From JANXSD01 sp043758125 (GTDB taxonomy: Bacteria; Bacteroidota; Bacteroidia; AKYH767-A; OLB10), in contig JAYVOC010000180.1 in assembly GCA_043758125.1 (NCBI GenBank), positions 1 to 12,528 on the forward strand: a stretch of DNA of 12,528 nucleotides, read 5' to 3'. Shown in pieces: positions 7,231 to 12,528 of the stretch. Each line of letters opens with the position of its first letter. The stretch's first letter is position 1. The notes beneath the pieces were generated by a model. That model was not told the origin of the DNA. It saw only the letters and a program-made list of their open reading frames with translations, and searched no databases. The translations under genes were made by a program, and so were the position numbers.

Positions 7231-9192
7231 ATGTCACGCAAAAAATCTATTCGCCAACAAACCGCATTAAAAACAACAATTCGTCTTGCATTAATTGCAG
7301 CGGGAGTTTCAATAGCCGGTTTGGTGGTATTATTAATTGTCGTTTTTAATATGATGAAGGAAGAGCAAGGCCATGCTGAGTCTTCCCTAGTATTTAAAAA
7401 TGCAGATGTCATTCAAGATACATCAAACGTACTTCGAGGGAGTATCAACCAAAAAATAATTGGTGTTGTTGTCGAAACTTCTGGAAAGGGAAATCCTGTT
7501 AAAGTAAATACGATGACTTTTAACGCCAATGGAACATCATTGCCTGTTGAACAGAATATTGAAAATGCGCGATTATGGTTCACCGCTAATGATAATAATT
7601 TTCTTCCTACACAACAAGTTGGAAGTACTGTAGTGAAAGTTACTGAAAGTGATTTTGAAATCGCGTGCAACCAAAATCTTAAACCAGGGAAAAATTATTT
7701 CTGGTTAACTTTTGATGTTAAAGCTGATGCAGCGTATGCTCCTGGAACAATTGACGCAACTTGTCAGGATATGAAAATTGGTGCGATAGAGTACAAGCCA
7801 CTAATCAGTAATGCAGCTGGTAAACGTTTTACAGAGCCAAACATTCCATTTTATTCTATGGGAAACTTCGCAGTTAATAATCTAGGCGCATGGAATTCAA
7901 AAAGAGATGGATCAGGAATTTCTCCAAAGCAAATAAATGCATCTCGTAATACCTACTTTGTTCAATCCGGACATAAAATGATTAGTAATACAGCTCTAAA
8001 TCTACAATCAATGTATGTTGAAAATGGTGGTGAAATACGAATCACTTCACCACTGCGAATGAATGCGATGTATGTTGCTTTTGGTGGTGTTGTTCAACAA
8101 GATGCTACCATTACTGATTATTATTGTTTCAATGAATTTTATATGGAGAATGGAAGTAATTACATTCATAATAATACTGGATATTTACCTGGCTTGCATT
8201 GCTATTTTGATGCAAAATCAAATCAAACTTTTTTTCAATATGGTTTAGCAACGTTTCCATATACTGTTAAATGGGGCAATGTTATTATTGATGCAAGTAC
8301 ACCATTAGATATTGATATCCAGAAAAATTTCAGTTATGTGCAAGGTGATTTAGAATTGCGTAAAACGGGATCTTCTATAGGTTCGAACGGAGATCAAGGA
8401 TTGTTCTGTGCAGAAGAAGATACGCTTCATATAGCAGGAAGTTTAATAGTGTCTGGAGGAAAATTTTATGGAATGCGTAGTGATAAAAACAAAACATTAT
8501 ATGTTGAAATTGGTAAAGATCTTATCATGAAAAGTGGATTGCTCACTGATGCAGATGCTAGAAGAAATGCAGGACATACTGTTATGAAAATTTCTGGTGA
8601 TGTTTTACTCATGGGTGGAACAATGAAATTTAATAATGGAAATGGATCTAAAATGATTTTCGAAGGTAATCGGATTTCTCGTTGGATTCAAAATCCTACT
8701 TGTGAAGTTACGTTAGGAAATATTGAAATAAAGAACATGCACGATGTTATTCTTAAAGGTGAAAAAATGGGTGATTTAGGAGAAAAATGTATCATTGATG
8801 TACAATCAGGTGGTCGACTTTTTTGCGGAGTTAACAAAGTAACGGGTGCTGGCGATTTTCTTTTACAAGATAATGCAACATTGGGTATCGGAGATCCTGA
8901 AGGGATTTATACTACTGGTAAAAAAGGAAATATACTCACCAATGGAAGGATATTTCATTCGGGTGCTAACTATTTTTATTACACCAACTCACAACCACAA
9001 ATCAGTGGAATATTTATAACTCGTCCAGAATTAAATACTGTTCGTCGTATCATTCTTGATAAAGATCAAACCTCTCAAACGTTGGCTCTATCGCAAGATT
9101 TTAATGTTACTGATGAAGTGAAAATAAACAAAGGCGATATTCGTCAATCAGGTCATGAACTTCGATTGCCTAAAATTTCGGATAATCGATAA
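7231..9192 (+). CDS. membrane-anchored BNR_assoc_N / beta-helix protein
   Basis: A 653-residue protein of unknown function. A basic N-terminus (RKKSIRQQ) precedes a hydrophobic stretch of about 24 residues (17-42) without a lipobox or AxA cleavage site. It should therefore anchor the protein in the inner membrane with the rest in the periplasm. Residues about 55-195 resemble the BNR_assoc_N domain found at the start of some Bacteroidota exported proteins: VLRGSINQKIIGVVVETSG, then NARLWFT, then LKPGKNYFWLTFDV. From about 215 to the end come short repetitive strands such as NNLGAWNSKRDGSG (216-229), ENGGEIRIT, GSLIVSGGKFYG and GDVLLMGGTMKF, the pattern of a right-handed beta-helix. No type IX sorting domain is visible at the C-terminus. 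A terminator begins 23 bases after the stop, so the end appears natural. No clear TAnnTTTG promoter was found upstream. Confidence 0.75.
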   Translation: MSRKKSIRQQTALKTTIRLALIAAGVSIAGLVVLLIVVFNMMKEEQGHAESSLVFKNADVIQDTSNVLRGSINQKIIGVVVETSGKGNPVKVNTMTFNANGTSLPVEQNIENARLWFTANDNNFLPTQQVGSTVVKVTESDFEIACNQNLKPGKNYFWLTFDVKADAAYAPGTIDATCQDMKIGAIEYKPLISNAAGKRFTEPNIPFYSMGNFAVNNLGAWNSKRDGSGISPKQINASRNTYFVQSGHKMISNTALNLQSMYVENGGEIRITSPLRMNAMYVAFGGVVQQDATITDYYCFNEFYMENGSNYIHNNTGYLPGLHCYFDAKSNQTFFQYGLATFPYTVKWGNVIIDASTPLDIDIQKNFSYVQGDLELRKTGSSIGSNGDQGLFCAEEDTLHIAGSLIVSGGKFYGMRSDKNKTLYVEIGKDLIMKSGLLTDADARRNAGHTVMKISGDVLLMGGTMKFNNGNGSKMIFEGNRISRWIQNPTCEVTLGNIEIKNMHDVILKGEKMGDLGEKCIIDVQSGGRLFCGVNKVTGAGDFLLQDNATLGIGDPEGIYTTGKKGNILTNGRIFHSGANYFYYTNSQPQISGIFITRPELNTVRRIILDKDQTSQTLALSQDFNVTDEVKINKGDIRQSGHELRLPKISDNR

Positions 9193-9214
9193 TAAAAATA
9201 AATCTTTCCATTAT

Positions 9215-9248
9215 AAAACCCATTGGTAGAAACCAATGGGTTTTTTTT
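9215..9248 (+). terminator. rho-independent terminator after beta-helix gene
   Basis: A 13-bp stem AAAACCCATTGGT (9215-9227) pairs with ACCAATGGGTTTT (9232-9244) around the tetraloop AGAA. The T-run continues to 9248. This is a strong intrinsic terminator; the A-run on the left arm could also let it act on leftward transcripts. Confidence 0.92.
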
Positions 9249-9351
9249 ATAATTTGTTTGCAAGAGTTAAAATAATGTTTTAGATTGCCCAATTAACAGA
9301 CTATGGTTAATAATTATAGTTTAATTAATAATAAATGTAAAATATTAAAAT

Positions 9352-9360
9352 TAACTTTCG
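9352..9360 (+). promoter_or_regulatory. possible -7 element of the oxoamine synthase gene
   Basis: TAACTTTCG differs from TAnnTTTG by one inserted C. It follows a very AT-rich stretch (9300-9351) and would give a leader of about 45 bases before the ATG at 9412. No convincing -33 element is seen, so the assignment is tentative. Confidence 0.25.
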
Positions 9361-9411
9361 TGACATTTGCATCATTGAAATTTAACGAGCAGACAATAAA
9401 AATATATAAAT

Positions 9412-10683
9412 ATGGGAGAGACACAAGAGGTAAAAGGTAAGCATCAACAGATGTTAGAGTTGTTAGATGAAATTTCAATTTCTGGTAAGGCTTTAGGGAT
9501 TATACTACAGAACACAGAGGACGAACAACTAGATGGAAGAACGGTGCAGGTGAATGGGAAGAAACTAATAAACTTTACCAATTGTAGTTATTTAGGTCTT
9601 GAATTAGATCCAAGGATGATAGCAGGTTGTATTGAAGCAACGACAAGATATGGAACTCAATTCGCATCTTCAAGATCTTATTTATCAGTAACACTTTACA
9701 AGGAAATTGAAGAACAGCTTGCTAAAATTTTCAAACTTCCAACAGCATTATCTCAAACAACTTCATTGGGTCATATTAGTAACATTCCAATTTTAGTTGG
9801 CGATCGCGATGCCGTCATCATGGACATTAGTGTTCATGCAACGGTTCAAGAGGCAGTGTCGCTTTTAGTAGAACGTGGCATTACTATCGAACGCATTCGT
9901 CATAATAGAATGGATATTCTTGAAGATCGAATTAAAGAATTAAGCCTCACTCATGAAAAAATCTGGTACATGGCAGATGGCGTTTATTCTATGTTCGGTG
10001 ATTGCGCTCCACTCGACGAGCTAAAAATGTTAATGGATACACATGAGCAGTTCTACCTTTATATTGATGATGCACATGGTATGAGTTGGGCTGGCGAAAA
10101 TGGTGCTGGTTATGTTTATTCAAAAATGCCATACCACCCTAAAATGTATTTTACCACTTCATTAGCAAAAGGATTCGGAGCCGCTGGAGGAGTATTAGCA
10201 TTCCCTGATGATACTGCCTTTCGTAGAGTACATGATTTTGGAAGAACATTTATCTTTTCTACTCAATTAGCTCCACCTATGCTCGGTGCTATTCGCGCTT
10301 CTGCAAAAATTCACTTAAGTGGAGAAATACTTTTAATGCAATCACAACTACACGAGAAAATTAAATTCTTTAACCAGAAAGCTCGCTTGCTTGAATTGCC
10401 GCTTCTGTCAGATGGAATTACACCTGTTCGATTTATTGGTTTAGGAAAGCCGCAAGTAGGATACAATATGGTTACTAGATTGCGGAATGCTGGATTTTAT
10501 AATAGCCTGTGCGTTTATCCTAGTGTATCATTAAACAATACGGGAATTCGTATCGCATTAACACGTCATCATACTCTTGATGATATTGAAAATTTATTGA
10601 ATGAGATTGCATTGAACTTGCCAATTGTTTTGAAAGAAGTGGGCTCAAGTATGACAGAAATAAATCGATTCTTTAAGTTATAA
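9412..10683 (+). CDS. alpha-oxoamine synthase family PLP enzyme
   Basis: A 423-residue fold-type I pyridoxal-phosphate enzyme of the group containing BioF, Kbl, serine palmitoyltransferase and the autoinducer synthases CqsA/LqsA. These condense an amino acid with an acyl-CoA and release CO2. Visible landmarks are NFTNCSYLGLELDP (residues 54-67); H142 in VHATVQEA, the residue that stacks on PLP; DGVYSMFGDCAPLDEL (189-204); DDAHG (219-223), whose D220 contacts the ring nitrogen; and TTSLAKGFGAAGG (248-260), with K253 as the Schiff-base lysine. The catalytic set is complete. Motifs differ from standard serine palmitoyltransferase: GTQFASSRSYLSVT replaces the usual GTGCAGSR-type segment. The substrate therefore cannot be named. 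No biotin, threonine or sphingolipid genes are adjacent. It converges on a response regulator and lies near a sensor kinase, which makes a signalling product possible but unproven. Confidence 0.85.
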   Translation: MGETQEVKGKHQQMLELLDEISISGKALGIILQNTEDEQLDGRTVQVNGKKLINFTNCSYLGLELDPRMIAGCIEATTRYGTQFASSRSYLSVTLYKEIEEQLAKIFKLPTALSQTTSLGHISNIPILVGDRDAVIMDISVHATVQEAVSLLVERGITIERIRHNRMDILEDRIKELSLTHEKIWYMADGVYSMFGDCAPLDELKMLMDTHEQFYLYIDDAHGMSWAGENGAGYVYSKMPYHPKMYFTTSLAKGFGAAGGVLAFPDDTAFRRVHDFGRTFIFSTQLAPPMLGAIRASAKIHLSGEILLMQSQLHEKIKFFNQKARLLELPLLSDGITPVRFIGLGKPQVGYNMVTRLRNAGFYNSLCVYPSVSLNNTGIRIALTRHHTLDDIENLLNEIALNLPIVLKEVGSSMTEINRFFKL

Positions 10684-10702
10684 TAGCTGAAAAACAATAA
10701 TT

Positions 10703-10740
10703 AAAAAGGGCTTTCTTTTTATAAAAGAAAGCCCTTTTTT
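10703..10740. terminator. bidirectional terminator between convergent genes
   Basis: GGGCTTTCTTTT (10708-10719) pairs perfectly with AAAAGAAAGCCC (10723-10734) around a 3-base loop. An A-run flanks it on the left (10703-10707) and a T-run on the right (10735-10740). Because both flanks suit termination, it can serve the rightward synthase gene and the leftward response regulator gene, which end 19 bases before and 14 bases after it. Confidence 0.93.
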
Positions 10741-10754
10741 CGTACTTCAAATTG

Positions 10755-11192
10755 TTAATGCGTTTCTGGAAACTCACATAATTTCCAAAAGTCAGTTAGG
10801 ATCTTGAATGTCCTTTCAAAATGAGAAATGTCTACAGGTTTTAATATGTATCCCGACACATTATAGTTGTATGCATTTATAAGGTCGGATTCATCGTTCG
10901 AGGTGGTTACCATGTAAACACTCAAATGCTTTAATTCATCATTTGCCCTTAATGCCTCAAGAAATTCAATACCATTCATCTTAGGCATATTAATATCCAA
11001 CAATATGATTTGTGGATATGGACTTAGTCTTTGCTTACCGTTTTCCCCCGTCAGCAGATCTAATGCTTCTTCACCATTTGTCGCATTGTAAATTGTTCCT
11101 ATACCTTCGATTTTTTTTAGTGCTCTTTCGATAACCATTCGATCAACACTGTCATCTTCAATGTGAAGTAGATTTATTTGCTTGCTGCCCAT
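10755..11192 (-). CDS. single-domain response regulator (Rcp1/CheY-like)
   Basis: A 145-residue protein made of one receiver domain with no DNA-binding or enzymatic output domain. The acidic pocket is E12, D13 and D14 in LLHIEDD. The phosphorylation site is D66 in ILLDINMPKMNG, the switch residues are T96/T97 in YMVTTSNDESD, and the conserved lysine is K118 in GYILKPVD. The insertion between helix 2 and the phosphorylation strand (GENGKQRLSPYPQ, 49-61) is typical of the Rcp1 subgroup, which usually receives phosphate from phytochrome-like or PAS-containing kinases. The gene is divergent from the histidine kinase that starts 120 bases away, a probable partner. Output would be through protein contact or phosphotransfer rather than direct DNA binding. 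A bidirectional terminator lies just downstream. Confidence 0.95.
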   Translation of the reverse strand: MGSKQINLLHIEDDSVDRMVIERALKKIEGIGTIYNATNGEEALDLLTGENGKQRLSPYPQIILLDINMPKMNGIEFLEALRANDELKHLSVYMVTTSNDESDLINAYNYNVSGYILKPVDISHFERTFKILTDFWKLCEFPETH

Positions 11193-11230
11193 AATCTGTT
11201 CTTCTTTTAAATGAAACTAAATTTCCCCAA

Positions 11231-11248
11231 TTTCGTAATATTACAAAG
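11231..11248. repeat. palindrome in the divergent regulator/kinase spacer
   Basis: GTAATATTAC (11235-11244) is a perfect 10-base palindrome, extended by TT and AA on either side with one mismatch between. It sits 43 bases upstream of the response regulator start and 68 bases upstream of the kinase start. It could be an operator for a dimeric regulator acting on both genes. AT-rich palindromes also arise by chance, so this is tentative. Confidence 0.3.
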
Positions 11249-11311
11249 ATTACTTCAATATCATTACTATGATTAAGAAAAGTATTCTTAAACAACAAGA
11301 AAATATTAGAA

Positions 11312-12528
11312 ATGTTCAAGAATTTTTTAAATAGAGATTCGTACTACCGTTCTATCCCTGATGATGACCTCATTGAGAAGCAAAGGTATAAGCTATTTAG
11401 CCGAACTTCAATTGTTGGTACTATAGCTTGTATGCTCTTCGCAATTCAAGTTTTAGCAGTATTTTCCATTTCAGATCCAGTAGTTTTTCTTACAATCATC
11501 ATTGGACTTATTTTCACTATTAATTTGTTAGCATTACCTTACCATAAACGAGCTCGGCTAGCTTATGGAATCATCTGCGTAACATCAATTATGTTGATAC
11601 ATATTAATATGTATCCCGCAGGAGGAATAAAAGCATCAGCAGCGTATTACTATGCTCCGATTACGTTAATGAGTTTCATGTTGCTTGGTAATAAGATCGG
11701 ACGTTTCGTCTTTTTACTCGTTGTAGCGAACTTAGTTTACTTTTATTTTGTAAATGAAAATACAAATTGGGTTTCTTATGCAGCTATCGGCTCTGGCGAT
11801 CACCAAATAAATTTCGATTATTTAATAACTGGTTTTTTTGCAGCGTTTATTGTTGCCGCACAACTTAATTATCTAGAATCTGGAAAAAATATTGTCATAC
11901 AGCGTATCACAGAACAACGAAACGAGCTAAGAGAGAAAAACAAGGAATTACACAAACTTTCTATCGTTGCTTCAAAAGCGGATAATGCGATTTTAATAAG
12001 TGATTCAAATGGGAATGCTGAATGGGTAAACGATGGATTTGTTCGCCTTACAGGTTATAATGCCGATGAAATTATTGGAAAGAAACCTTTTGAAATCCTT
12101 AGTGGTAATGGTACTAATCGTCAGATTTTACAAAATATCGTGGCGTCAATGTCGCTTCATCAGCCTTTTGCTGGTGAATTGCTTAAATATAAAAAGGATG
12201 GTTGCCGCTTTTGGACACAGATAACCATGACTCCAATTGCAGCAGATGAAAATGGAGAAGAACAATTTATTTTTATCGAAAGTGATATCACGCCTCGCAA
12301 AATTGTAGAAGAAAAAATGAAGTTGTATTTGAAAAATCTTGAGAAAACGAATCGTGAACTCGATAAGTTTGCTTATGTGGTTTCTCATGACTTAAAAGCT
12401 CCATTGCGTGCTATTGGTAATCTTACTGGATGGATTGAGGAGGATATGGGTGATCGTTTACCTGAAGAAATGCGTGAACACTTCTCTACAATAAAAAGTC
12501 GTGTAGTTAGGATGGAAGGTCTTATCAA
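11312..12528 (+). CDS. PAS-domain sensor histidine kinase, 3' end outside window
   Basis: The frame opens at ATG 11312 (MFKNFLNRDSYYRSIPDDD) and stays open for 405 codons to the window edge. Residues about 30-186 hold five or six hydrophobic segments (about 33-53, 58-76, 85-100, 113-127, 131-148 and 170-186), forming a polytopic sensor region. A likely coiled coil (190-216) leads into a PAS domain (about 217-330) with the signatures ILISDSNGNAEWVNDGFVRLTGY and SDITPRK. The dimerisation/phosphoacceptor domain follows, with H359 in FAYVVSHDLKAPLRAI (353-368), a form common in phytochrome-like kinases. The ATP-binding domain must lie beyond the window. The gene is divergent from the receiver protein at 10755-11192, its likely phosphate acceptor. 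The stimulus is unknown. The first hydrophobic segment is not a cleavable signal. Confidence 0.92.
   Translation, partial: MFKNFLNRDSYYRSIPDDDLIEKQRYKLFSRTSIVGTIACMLFAIQVLAVFSISDPVVFLTIIIGLIFTINLLALPYHKRARLAYGIICVTSIMLIHINMYPAGGIKASAAYYYAPITLMSFMLLGNKIGRFVFLLVVANLVYFYFVNENTNWVSYAAIGSGDHQINFDYLITGFFAAFIVAAQLNYLESGKNIVIQRITEQRNELREKNKELHKLSIVASKADNAILISDSNGNAEWVNDGFVRLTGYNADEIIGKKPFEILSGNGTNRQILQNIVASMSLHQPFAGELLKYKKDGCRFWTQITMTPIAADENGEEQFIFIESDITPRKIVEEKMKLYLKNLEKTNRELDKFAYVVSHDLKAPLRAIGNLTGWIEEDMGDRLPEEMREHFSTIKSRVVRMEGLI

Noticed and set aside
9249..9411. AT-rich spacer checked for small genes, tRNA or a riboswitch
   Set aside because: No cloverleaf, conserved structure or coding frame was seen, only AT-rich upstream DNA and a weak -7-like box.
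11269..11334. A 21-codon frame (ATG 11269 to TAG 11334) overlapping the kinase start
   Set aside because: It is very short, AT-rich and has no recognisable motif or ribosome site. A leader peptide cannot be excluded but is not supported.

Overview
The window looks like chromosomal DNA from a member of the Bacteroidota. It is AT-rich (about two thirds A+T by eye) and Shine-Dalgarno sequences are largely absent. Several genes are preceded by the phylum's -7 element TAnnTTTG. The gene content also fits: DUF2851, a YidC with the long periplasmic domain and a Lys in the second membrane segment of its core, a BNR_assoc_N/beta-helix protein and a DUF6438 lipoprotein. I could not assign a genus from the sequence.

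Layout. Positions 1-1550 are read leftwards: a two-gene unit (a 50-residue DUF2256 zinc-finger protein, then a SRPBCC protein), followed by a DUF2851 protein cut by the window edge. From 1681 rightwards come pyrG (CTP synthase), yidC (membrane insertase), a small DUF6438 lipoprotein gene, hppD (4-hydroxyphenylpyruvate dioxygenase), a 653-residue membrane-anchored beta-helix protein and an alpha-oxoamine synthase. A bidirectional hairpin at 10703-10740 separates the synthase from a convergent single-domain response regulator. That regulator is divergent from a membrane-bound PAS/HisKA histidine kinase that runs off the right edge. Rho-independent terminators follow yidC, hppD, the beta-helix gene and the synthase, so most genes appear to be separate transcription units. 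Three genes (the DUF2851 gene, the DUF2256 gene and the kinase) were recovered by direct translation: two are open at a window edge and one is very short.

How the genes relate. pyrG and yidC are housekeeping genes often adjacent in this phylum. hppD belongs to tyrosine breakdown and has no pathway partner here. The DUF2256/SRPBCC pair resembles pieces of photolyase/cryptochrome neighbourhoods, but no photolyase gene lies in the window. The most suggestive arrangement is at the right end. An orphan alpha-oxoamine synthase, a stand-alone receiver protein and a polytopic sensor kinase lie side by side, the same three kinds of component as in the CqsA/CqsS and LqsA/LqsR/LqsS alpha-hydroxyketone signalling loci. 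This is a hypothesis from gene order and family membership only. There are no mobile elements, CRISPR arrays or structural RNA genes that I can see.
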